A stretch of 64,000 bases of DNA from an uncultured Lachnospiraceae bacterium (lineage in GTDB: Bacteria > Bacillota > Clostridia > Lachnospirales > Lachnospiraceae): assembly GCA_946544235.1 (NCBI GenBank), contig CAMNMC010000116.1, forward strand, positions 1-64,000, given 5' to 3'. The notes beneath the pieces were generated by a model. The model was not told the origin of the DNA. It saw only the letters and a program-made list of their open reading frames with translations, and did no database searches. The position numbers were made by a program, and so were the translations under genes. Shown in pieces: positions 55,003 to 61,843 of this stretch (the first letter of the stretch is position 1; the number at the start of each line of letters is the position of its first letter).

Positions 55003-55500
55003 ATGTCAAAATCCTTGTTACGTACGGACGAGGAAATTGAAAGTATCTATAAAAGGAACGTTCAGGTTATCTATAAAATATGTTTCACTTTTATGAAGAA
55101 CCGCCATGAAGCAGAAGATGCAGTTCAGGAAACATTCTTAAAGCTTATTTCTTCCGGAAAGAGCTTTGAATCTTCTGAACATGAAAAAGCCTGGTTGATC
55201 AGAACAGCCTCAAATATTTGTAAAAATAACTTGAAGCATTGGTTTAAAAAAAGAGAAGACATTGATGAACATATTAACAGCATTTACTCTTTAGATCCGC
55301 CTATTGACGAAACATTGCAAGCTGTTATGAATCTGCCAGACAAGTATAAAACGGTTGTCATTCTCTATTATTATGAAGGCTACTCGTCCGTTGATATAGC
55401 TAGAATTCTAAAAAGACCGGAATCAACAATCAGATTTTATCTATGTGATGCCAGAAAAATACTTAAAAAGAGGCTAGGTGATAGTTTTTATGAACAATAA
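55003..55500 (+). CDS. ECF-type sigma-70 family factor
   Basis: Alternative sigma factor of 165 aa. Region 2 has HEAEDAVQETFLKL and region 4 has LPDKYKTVVILYYYEGYSSVDIARILKRP. The ATG at 55003 has AAAGGGGG upstream; the ORF-track start at 54898 adds 35 residues in the terminator region and is rejected. It overlaps the next gene by 11 bp, a common layout for sigma/anti-sigma pairs. The locus is more AT-rich than its neighbours. Confidence 0.92.
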   Translation: MSKSLLRTDEEIESIYKRNVQVIYKICFTFMKNRHEAEDAVQETFLKLISSGKSFESSEHEKAWLIRTASNICKNNLKHWFKKREDIDEHINSIYSLDPPIDETLQAVMNLPDKYKTVVILYYYEGYSSVDIARILKRPESTIRFYLCDARKILKKRLGDSFYEQ

Positions 55501-56338
55501 GATTCATGAATCTCTCGATTCAATAAAGCTGAGTACGGAAGATGAAAATCGTATTCTTGATAATATTTATACGTTACACGAAAAGAAAACGTTCGTTAAG
55601 CGGAATAGGCGCCGGGTTTTAGTTATCCTTTCCGTATTCCTTCTATGCTCAATCACCGGTATTACTCTTTATGCTGCAATTCACCATGATGTTTCTATCA
55701 GCGTAAAGGATAACGATAGTTTGATGAACGAAAGAACACTCTCATTTTCTGTAAATGACCCCGATATCCGGATTCCGGCGGATTCTTTCTCTGCTGCAAT
55801 GGTTAAAGAATCAAGGGATACCTTGAACGAGCAGTTTTCATCCTATGATCCGCTAAGCTCGTCATCACCTGATCTGATAATTAAATACTTTTCAACCATT
55901 GAATCTTCATTGGAATACCTGGGTTATCCTGTATTTTATCCGAAGATCAATATCAGGTATAACACTGTCACCATGTATATTTGGGGTAATTCCTTCGGTG
56001 AGATCACAGAGGTAATACTGACAGTTGATTATCACCCTTCCTCTTCGGCAAGCTTCTGTAATGTCATACATCTATTTACCGATAAATACGATGGCGCTAT
56101 CAAAATCGACTATATAATAAACGATCAAGAAGATAATAATGTAACTACTTCAAACTATATAGAGAATGGCAGGGAATTTTTAGTTGCAGCTTATAAGTCA
56201 TCAAATCCTGATTGGACAAGCAAGGTTGTATTCTGGCAGGAGGATTCCGCTGTTTATGAATTGCAGCTAAGATTCACCAAAGCAGGAGAAAATGAAGCAG
56301 AAACATATATGTCAGACTGGATGAATTCTTTTAAATAA
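55490..56338 (+). CDS. Probable membrane anti-sigma factor
   Basis: Single-pass membrane protein of 282 aa. The ATG at 55490 has AGGTGAT upstream and overlaps the sigma gene stop. A cytoplasmic N-terminus of about 40 residues (IKLSTEDENRILDNIYTLHEKK), one helix (about 45-65), and an external domain of about 210 residues. The overlap with the sigma gene and the topology fit an anti-sigma factor, but I do not recognise a named anti-sigma domain, and no zinc-binding HxxxCxxC motif is present in the N-terminus. Confidence 0.72.
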   Translation: MNNKIHESLDSIKLSTEDENRILDNIYTLHEKKTFVKRNRRRVLVILSVFLLCSITGITLYAAIHHDVSISVKDNDSLMNERTLSFSVNDPDIRIPADSFSAAMVKESRDTLNEQFSSYDPLSSSSPDLIIKYFSTIESSLEYLGYPVFYPKINIRYNTVTMYIWGNSFGEITEVILTVDYHPSSSASFCNVIHLFTDKYDGAIKIDYIINDQEDNNVTTSNYIENGREFLVAAYKSSNPDWTSKVVFWQEDSAVYELQLRFTKAGENEAETYMSDWMNSFK

Positions 56339-56447
56339 CTCTTTTTACCTTTCAGATCACAAAACCTTTGAGTGAACAAGAATTATGGTTGTTATTAGGC
56401 ACAACCTATGAACAAACACAGATCATGTATAAAAGGAGGAACTCGTC

Positions 56448-57452
56448 ATGAAAAACAAAAAATATCTTTCACTAATTTTATGCTTTCTAATGGTCATATT
56501 GGTTTCAATGCATGAAATCAACGCATCCGCCAAAGATAAGGATGCAGATGCTAAGGATAACAAATATATCGATGGCTTCTATGAATATCCGATAACAATA
56601 ATGTCAGACGATTGGTTTAATTACTCTGTAAAAGAGAAGGTTGCCATGCTGATAATTGATCAGGAAACTCTCAATAGAATGACTGATCGTCAACTTGTTT
56701 ATGCTATTGCAGATTATCCTTATCTAGTTGATATTTATCTTTATAACAGTTTTGAGGAAGGTCTGACCAACTTCAAAAAGAATTGTAGTGCTTACTGCGA
56801 ATTAATGGAGAGGCTCTCCGGAATAGAGTCACTCAAAACATATAGTGAAGAAATAATAGAATCTTATAAGATTACACCAAGGCTCGATGGTCAAACAGAT
56901 TTTGTTGCGAATGCATTAAATGATATTATTGAATATTATGATGAAGATAATTTGCGCCCCTCATCAGGTACGAGAGCCACTGTAATGACACCAAACCATA
57001 CCTCAGTTTATGTAACTACCCCATCTGAAACTCATACAACAAATTATCATACTTCATTGGACAATTCCGTTGTATCTACCTATGGCGTCACAAAAGTCCG
57101 TACCGGTTCATGTAAGTATAATTGTCACTCTTATGCGTGGTATTCTATTTCCTCTAACAATCCATATTGGATGCCTGATCCAACAGCATATACGACAGAT
57201 GGCAGTTATACGAAAAAATTTACCGGAACGCCATCATCATCAATTAATACAAGTGGAATAAGTGTTAATGATAGGGTATATTATGCAAACAAGACTCATA
57301 CCGCTTTTTTCATAGATAATCCATCAAGTGGTGCACCATTGGGAACACTCCTAGTTAAATCAAAGTGGGGACAAGCAGGTGTATTTGAACATGCGGTTTC
57401 AAATGTTCCAGCAGGTTACGATGATTCAACCTTAACAATATGGCATCGTTAA
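56448..57452 (+). CDS. Secreted protein with C-terminal cysteine-amidase-like domain
   Basis: Exported protein of 334 aa. Signal peptide about 1-27; an N-terminal domain (about 35-145) with MTDRQLVYAIADYPYLVDIYLY and EEGLTNFKKNCSAY; a Thr/Ser-rich linker; and a C-terminal domain (about 205-334) with YNCHSYAWYS, TAFF after KTH, and a last histidine in GVFEHAVSNVP. The arrangement of one Cys-His next to aromatic residues and a later His suggests an NlpC/CHAP-like peptidase or amidase. No close named family recognised. AAAGGAGG precedes the ATG. It is the likely output gene of the sigma cassette upstream. Confidence 0.7.
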   Translation: MKNKKYLSLILCFLMVILVSMHEINASAKDKDADAKDNKYIDGFYEYPITIMSDDWFNYSVKEKVAMLIIDQETLNRMTDRQLVYAIADYPYLVDIYLYNSFEEGLTNFKKNCSAYCELMERLSGIESLKTYSEEIIESYKITPRLDGQTDFVANALNDIIEYYDEDNLRPSSGTRATVMTPNHTSVYVTTPSETHTTNYHTSLDNSVVSTYGVTKVRTGSCKYNCHSYAWYSISSNNPYWMPDPTAYTTDGSYTKKFTGTPSSSINTSGISVNDRVYYANKTHTAFFIDNPSSGAPLGTLLVKSKWGQAGVFEHAVSNVPAGYDDSTLTIWHR

Positions 57453-57495
57453 TATCCTTATCAAATAGCTTTATAGCATAGTTGCGACACAATAT

Positions 57496-57543
57496 ACTCC
57501 CTTATAGGTTTCAATTCTGACAAATTGTTACCCATAAGGGAGT
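57496..57543 (+). terminator. Terminator after the secreted-protein gene
   Basis: Stem ACTCCCTTAT/ATAAGGGAGT (57496-57505 with 57534-57543) with an extra GGT/ACC pairing inside, followed by TTAAATTATT. The loop is long. Confidence 0.7.
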
Positions 57544-57596
57544 TTAAATTATTATATACAAGGCTCATAATACACTCAAAAAAATCCAACAAAAAA

Positions 57597-57752
57597 CAAG
57601 GTCAAAAATTTTATATATTTTGTCCTTGAAATACAGATAAATTTTTGTTAATATAACTTAATTCCAAATTTTCCCACAGAACAGAGGCGCTCTGGATGTG
57701 GGATATTTGATTATATAACCCCACAATATAATAAAAGAAAAGGAGAAAAGAA
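57597..57752 (+). promoter_or_regulatory. Leader with two hairpins upstream of guaB
   Basis: The gap between the secreted-protein terminator and guaB holds CAAGGTCAAAA/TTTTGTCCTTG (57597-57607 with 57618-57628, one T-T mismatch) and CCCACA-N3-CAGAG-N3-CTCTG-N2-TGTGGG (57673-57702). The latter ends 41 bp before GGAGAAAAG and the ATG. A purine riboswitch consensus was not found. A weak -35/-10 pair (TTGAAA about 57625) may drive guaB. Confidence 0.5.
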
Positions 57753-59261
57753 ATGGCTTACTACTACGAAGAACCATCTCGCACATTTGGTGAATACCTT
57801 CTTGTTCCTGGTTACTCATCATCTGAATGTGTACCGACATCAGTCAGCTTAAAGACACCGCTTGTAAAATATCGTAAGGGCGAAGAGGAATGCCCATTTT
57901 CGTTAAATATTCCTATGGTTTCTGCGATCATGCAGTCAGTTTCAGGCGACAAGCTCGCTGTTGCTCTCGCAAAGCAGGGCGGAATCTCATTTGTATATGG
58001 TTCACAGACAATCGAAGAAGAAGCCAATATGATCCGCCGTGTTAAGGCATATAAGAAGGGTTTTGTTACAAGTGATTCAAACCTTTCACCTGAGGCAACA
58101 CTCGGTGATGTTCTTGATCTCAAGGAGAGAACAGGTCACTCAACCGTTGCCATCACAGATGATGGAAGCTCACACGGCAAGCTCCTCGGTATCGTTGCTT
58201 CAAGAGATTATCGTCTCTCAAGAATGGAGAAGAGTCTCAAGGTTACCGAGTTCATGACTCCTATTGATAAACTTATAGTTGCAAGTGATGAAACATCTCT
58301 TCATGACTGCAACGATATAATCTGGGATAACAAGATCAATACACTTCCACTTGTTGACAAGGAAGGCCACCTCTCATACATGGTATTCCGTAAGGATTAT
58401 GACAGCCACAAGGAAAACGTTAACGAGCTCCTCGATGCTCATAAGAGCTATGTAGTTGGTGCCGGAATAAATACAAGAGATTATGCTGAGAGAGTTCCTG
58501 CACTTGTCGAAGCAGGCGTTGATGTTCTTTGTATCGATTCTTCAGAAGGCTACAGCGAGTGGCAGTCAAGAACAATTAAGTGGATCAGAGAGAATTACGG
58601 CGATTCAGTTAAGGTTGGTGCCGGAAATGTAGTTGACGGCGAAGGCTTCAGATTCCTTGCAGAAGCAGGTGCTGACTTCGTTAAGATCGGTATCGGCGGC
58701 GGTTCTATCTGTATTACACGTGAGACTAAGGGTATCGGACGTGGACAGGCTACAGCTGTTAAGGATGTTGCCAAGGCACGTGATGAATATTATAAAGAGA
58801 CCGGCATATACGTTCCAATCTGCTCAGACGGTGGTATCGTTTACGATTATCATATTACTCTTGCACTTGCAATGGGCGCTGATTTCGTAATGCTTGGAAG
58901 ATATTTCGCAAGATTCGACGAAAGCCCGACAAACAAGCTCTTCATCAACGGCAACTACGTTAAAGAGTACTGGGGCGAGGGTTCTAACCGTGCTCGTAAC
59001 TGGCAGAGATATGACCTCGGCGGAGCTACAAAGCTTTCATTCGAGGAAGGTGTTGACAGCTACGTTCCTTACGCAGGTCCTCTTGCAGAAGGCGTTCAGA
59101 GCACACTTTACAAGGTTAAATCAACCATGTGCAACTGTGGTGCCCTCTCAATCGAAGAGCTCCAGCAGAAGGCTAAGCTTACAGTCGTTTCCGCTACTTC
59201 AATCGTTGAAGGCGGCAGCCACGACGTAATCCTTAAGAGCAGCACAAAGAAATATGATTAA
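57753..59261 (+). CDS. guaB: IMP dehydrogenase, Tritrichomonas-like type
   Basis: Converts IMP to XMP with NAD, the first guanine-specific step. The protein of 502 aa has the barrel with a paired CBS insertion (about 95-215) and the catalytic cysteine in [17 protein letters not shown]. The flap is unusual: [16 protein letters not shown], then [20 protein letters not shown] and [12 protein letters not shown]. From memory these segments, and the start [21 protein letters not shown], match the Tritrichomonas foetus enzyme closely (503 aa) and differ from ordinary bacterial GuaB. GGAGAAAAG precedes the ATG. Confidence 0.95.
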   Translation: MAYYYEEPSRTFGEYLLVPGYSSSECVPTSVSLKTPLVKYRKGEEECPFSLNIPMVSAIMQSVSGDKLAVALAKQGGISFVYGSQTIEEEANMIRRVKAYKKGFVTSDSNLSPEATLGDVLDLKERTGHSTVAITDDGSSHGKLLGIVASRDYRLSRMEKSLKVTEFMTPIDKLIVASDETSLHDCNDIIWDNKINTLPLVDKEGHLSYMVFRKDYDSHKENVNELLDAHKSYVVGAGINTRDYAERVPALVEAGVDVLCIDSSEGYSEWQSRTIKWIRENYGDSVKVGAGNVVDGEGFRFLAEAGADFVKIGIGGGSICITRETKGIGRGQATAVKDVAKARDEYYKETGIYVPICSDGGIVYDYHITLALAMGADFVMLGRYFARFDESPTNKLFINGNYVKEYWGEGSNRARNWQRYDLGGATKLSFEEGVDSYVPYAGPLAEGVQSTLYKVKSTMCNCGALSIEELQQKAKLTVVSATSIVEGGSHDVILKSSTKKYD

Positions 59262-59278
59262 TCATCAAAAAGCAAGAA

Positions 59279-59309
59279 TCCCGTCGGACATCTCCGACGG
59301 GACTTTTTT
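59279..59309 (+). terminator. Intrinsic terminator of guaB
   Basis: Perfect 10-bp stem TCCCGTCGGA/TCCGACGGGA (59279-59288 with 59293-59302), 4-base loop, then TTTTTT. The T-run runs straight into the first TTTGTTTA repeat array. Confidence 0.92.
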
Positions 59310-59311
59310 AT

Positions 59312-59358
59312 TTTGTTTATATTTGTTTATTTTGTTTATATTTGTTTATTTTTGTTTA
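59312..59358. repeat. TTTGTTTA array A (5 copies), 3' side of the AAA ATPase gene
   Basis: Five exact TTTGTTTA copies start at 59312, 59322, 59331, 59341 and 59351, spaced 10, 9, 10 and 10 bp. They lie between the guaB terminator and the ATPase stop codon. The same unit recurs as an 8-copy array on the other side of that gene. Confidence 0.95.
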
Positions 59359-59375
59359 CTGTAAAATTATGGTTC

Positions 59376-60479
59376 CTAATTATCTTTATCTTGCAGATAG
59401 TCCTTAAGATACGCTATACAGAAGCAAACCTCTCCTCTTTTTATCTGTTTTATAACCCCAGAATCGATCAACCTTTTTTTGTATCGCTGGGCGTATGCCG
59501 CGCTCACTTCCATCCTCTCGGCTATATCCGATACCCTGCTGGTCTCTATATCCTGCGTCATAGATTTTAGAAATTCAATATCCCTGTCGGACAATGTATT
59601 AAGCGTTGTCTCGCAGATATCCGTAATAAAATCTGTTTTAGCATCATTTAAGGCTTTTTCATACATATTCTTATCAATTTGACCCGAATCATCTGAATAT
59701 ATAGTTATATAATGCCCTGCCAGCTGCATAAGATATGGTGAGCCCTCAGTAAAACCTGCCAGCTCATCATATTTTGATACATCAAGCGATATTCCAAGTT
59801 CTTTAAATACTTTTCTGTAATAGTCAGAGATCACTCTTTCATTCAGTGGTCCAAGATCTATCTTTCTTGCCCTGTTAAGGAATGTGAGCACATGTTCATT
59901 AAGTGTCGTCGAAACCGCTCCCGGAAGGCCTGCCATAACTATTGCAACATTCAGCCCTTCACCAACCATTTCCTGGTATACCGCAATGAGGCTCTTAAGT
60001 GCCTCACTGTTTGCCTGTACCTCATCTACAAGAATCAATACACCTTTTCCCTTCTCAGTAAGTCTTCGGCACACTTCAATCAATCTGTATTCATAACTCT
60101 TTTCCATACCACCGGACTTATCAGTCTGGAACCCCAGTCCAAATCCGATAACAGATACATTTCCCCCTGATAGCTCCCTCTTGTCCTGGCGTAAATATTT
60201 TGAGCCGTCGTCATACAGCTTTTCGATTATCCTTCGCTGAAGATCAGTCGATACTATAGTTGGCGAAGCAACTACAAAACCATTCCTTCTGGCTATTTCA
60301 GCCATTTCCAGAAGCATAACAGTTTTTCCATAGCCTCTTTGTCCCAGTATCAGTGCAGCTCTGTCCCTGCTTCCGGCAGGCGAGTTCAAAGCCGCCTTAA
60401 AATATGATAATTCCTCATCCCTGCCAACCATTATTCGTGGGCGATTCCCAAATGAGGGTGCAAAAATACTATCCTTCAT
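59376..60479 (-). CDS. AAA/ORC-like ATPase with C-terminal winged helix
   Basis: P-loop ATPase of 367 aa. The start reads IFAPSFGNRPRIMVGRDEEL, then Walker A is GQRGYGKT (46-53), Walker B is GVLILVDEVQ near 138-147, and MAGLPGAV fits sensor 1. The last 70 residues (LSDRDIEFLKSMTQDI, then RVSDIAERMEVSAAYAQRY) are a winged-helix DNA-binding domain. This places it with the poorly studied bacterial AAA proteins related to archaeal-type ATPases and ORC/Cdc6. The ATG at 60479 has AGAGGTGAT upstream; the ORF-track start is TTG. Arrays of TTTGTTTA flank the gene on both sides and cover its promoter region, so it probably binds them. Confidence 0.85.
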   Translation of the reverse strand: MKDSIFAPSFGNRPRIMVGRDEELSYFKAALNSPAGSRDRAALILGQRGYGKTVMLLEMAEIARRNGFVVASPTIVSTDLQRRIIEKLYDDGSKYLRQDKRELSGGNVSVIGFGLGFQTDKSGGMEKSYEYRLIEVCRRLTEKGKGVLILVDEVQANSEALKSLIAVYQEMVGEGLNVAIVMAGLPGAVSTTLNEHVLTFLNRARKIDLGPLNERVISDYYRKVFKELGISLDVSKYDELAGFTEGSPYLMQLAGHYITIYSDDSGQIDKNMYEKALNDAKTDFITDICETTLNTLSDRDIEFLKSMTQDIETSRVSDIAERMEVSAAYAQRYKKRLIDSGVIKQIKRGEVCFCIAYLKDYLQDKDN

Positions 60480-60491
60480 GCTCAATCACCT

Positions 60492-60565
60492 CTTGTTTAT
60501 TTTGTTTATATTTGTTTATTTTGTTTACTTTTGTTTTTTTTGTTTATATTTGTTTCTTTTGTTTA
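60492..60565. repeat. TTTGTTTA array B (8 copies) with flanking inverted repeat
   Basis: Copies of (T/C)TTGTTT(A/T/C) start at 60492, 60501, 60511, 60520, 60530, 60539, 60549 and 60558, spaced 9 and 10 bp in strict alternation (mean 9.5). A perfect 12-bp inverted repeat, ACCTCTTGTTTA (60488-60499) and TAAACAAGAGGT (60569-60580), brackets the array; its inner arm includes the ribosome site of the ATPase gene. Confidence 0.95.
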
Positions 60566-60593
60566 TTTTAAACAAGAGGTCTGTTGTTGTCAA
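60565..60593 (-). promoter_or_regulatory. Promoter of the AAA ATPase gene overlapping array B
   Basis: Minus-strand TTGACA (60593-60588), 17-bp spacer, TAAAAT (60570-60565). Transcription should start near 60558, so the whole array lies in the -10 region and 5' untranslated region, and one arm of the flanking inverted repeat lies in the spacer. Binding to the array would repress the gene. Confidence 0.85.
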
Positions 60594-60611
60594 TATCTTA
60601 AAGCTCTATTT

Positions 60612-60648
60612 AAATAAAATCACCGCAGGAATTATAACTCCCTGCGGT
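60612..60648 (-). terminator. Terminator of the BrnA-like gene
   Basis: Stem ACCGCAGG/CCTGCGGT (60622-60629 with 60641-60648) followed on the minus strand by GATTTTATTT. It isolates the BrnA gene from the ATPase promoter. Confidence 0.82.
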
Positions 60649-60701
60649 TACACTCATATTAACAATCTTCCTGTTATCAACCTTTTTTCAGATTATAAGC
60701 A

Positions 60702-61019
60702 TTATAAGCATTTTTTTATCATTTCATTGTCATTCAACGCGTTTTCAAGGATTCTGCTCAAAACAGAAGTATATCCCTTTCCAAGTGACTTGGCTTTTGC
60801 GAGAGCTGCCGGTGATAATCTGATCGTAACGGTCTTTTTCCGTCTTTCTTCTCTCCTCGCATCTGAAACCCTCTTGAACTCCAACAGTTCTTCATCAGTA
60901 ATTTCCGGCGAATCTTCATCAAATACGACAGGCATTGCTTCAGACATCTCAAGCATATTTTTCTGTTCTTCCGTCAAAGGTGAAGTTATATCTATATTTT
61001 TAATTACTTTTTTAAACAT
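60702..61019 (-). CDS. BrnA-family antitoxin without a partner toxin
   Basis: Protein of 105 aa (from the ATG at 61019; 61052 is also possible, and neither has a strong ribosome site). Its middle carries PEITDEELLEFKRVSDARREE and KKTVTIRLSPAALAKAKSLG, and then YTSVLSRILENALND, the ribbon-helix-helix pattern of BrnA antitoxins. BrnA normally follows and neutralises the RNase toxin BrnT; no BrnT-like ORF lies upstream or downstream, where the neighbours are an isoprenylcysteine-methyltransferase-like gene and the AAA ATPase gene. It may act alone as a DNA-binding regulator. Confidence 0.8.
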   Translation of the reverse strand: MFKKVIKNIDITSPLTEEQKNMLEMSEAMPVVFDEDSPEITDEELLEFKRVSDARREERRKKTVTIRLSPAALAKAKSLGKGYTSVLSRILENALNDNEMIKKCL

Positions 61020-61084
61020 ATTGCTACTGTAGAATGCCCAAGCATTTCTCATTAATTCAGTATATATACTACGATCCTATGGCA

Positions 61085-61687
61085 CTATCTCTTCCTCAGC
61101 GGCATGATCCTATAGGTATCTCTCATATATTTCTTATATTCATCCCCGAAACGTGCAAGCAGGAGCGGCTCCTCGGTCTTCTGAAGAAGAATTGTCAGGA
61201 ATATCCAGAAGATGATCGGAAGGACGTACATATATACATTTCCTGAAATGAAAAGTGCACCTGAGCATATGAAAAGTATCGCACAGTAGATCGGATTTCG
61301 TGTCAGCGAATATATGCCCGACGTATTCAGCTTTCCGCTTCTGATATAATCATCAATCCTGTCGTCAATCAGAGCTTTTTTCCACATGATAAGTGCGATA
61401 ACTATAAGAATCGCTCCAATAGCTATATACGGAATACGGAATGTTGAGGAAATACCGTTTTTAAGCGGTCCGACGTGTCCAAAAATCACGCCCAGCACCG
61501 TGAGTCCGAGTGCAACGGCTCCGAAGATCGGTCCTGCACCATAAGACGGAAGCGGCTTTGCAGCAGTTTTCACAACCTTCCTCTCAGCAAATTCATCTTC
61601 AAGCTCCTGAAGAAGATCATCATCAACTCCTTCAAACTTCTCATCATCGTCCATGACTTTCTTCAACTTGTCATTGATACCCGCCAT
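61085..61687 (-). CDS. Isoprenylcysteine carboxyl methyltransferase/PEMT-like membrane protein
   Basis: Membrane protein of 200 aa with about four helices and the ICMT/phospholipid-methyltransferase signature near the C-terminus, GIYSLTRNPIYCAILF followed by EEPLLLARFGDEYKKYM. The N-terminal 50 residues are acidic and cytoplasmic (KKVMDDDEKFEGVDDDLLQE). In bacteria such proteins methylate lipids or other small hydrophobic acceptors, or have unknown roles. AGGAGG precedes the ATG. Confidence 0.87.
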   Translation of the reverse strand: MAGINDKLKKVMDDDEKFEGVDDDLLQELEDEFAERKVVKTAAKPLPSYGAGPIFGAVALGLTVLGVIFGHVGPLKNGISSTFRIPYIAIGAILIVIALIMWKKALIDDRIDDYIRSGKLNTSGIYSLTRNPIYCAILFICSGALFISGNVYMYVLPIIFWIFLTILLQKTEEPLLLARFGDEYKKYMRDTYRIMPLRKR

Positions 61688-61843
61688 TCTTCTTTCCTCC
61701 TGTTTCTGTATTCTTTTCTCAACCTGTATATAATCTATAATTGTTTATTCTGTACCCTGACTTTTTATCATAATGACCTATGATATATCCAGATATCGCT
61801 ATGGCATAATATACTGCAAAAACTGTATTTATTTGCCGTATCT

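Noticed and set aside
57560-57752. Purine riboswitch before guaB
   Set aside because: No three-way-junction core or loop-loop motif was found; only two unrelated hairpins.
59312-60565. TTTGTTTA repeats as a CRISPR array
   Set aside because: Repeats are 8 bp with 1-2 bp between them and no spacers; no cas gene is near.
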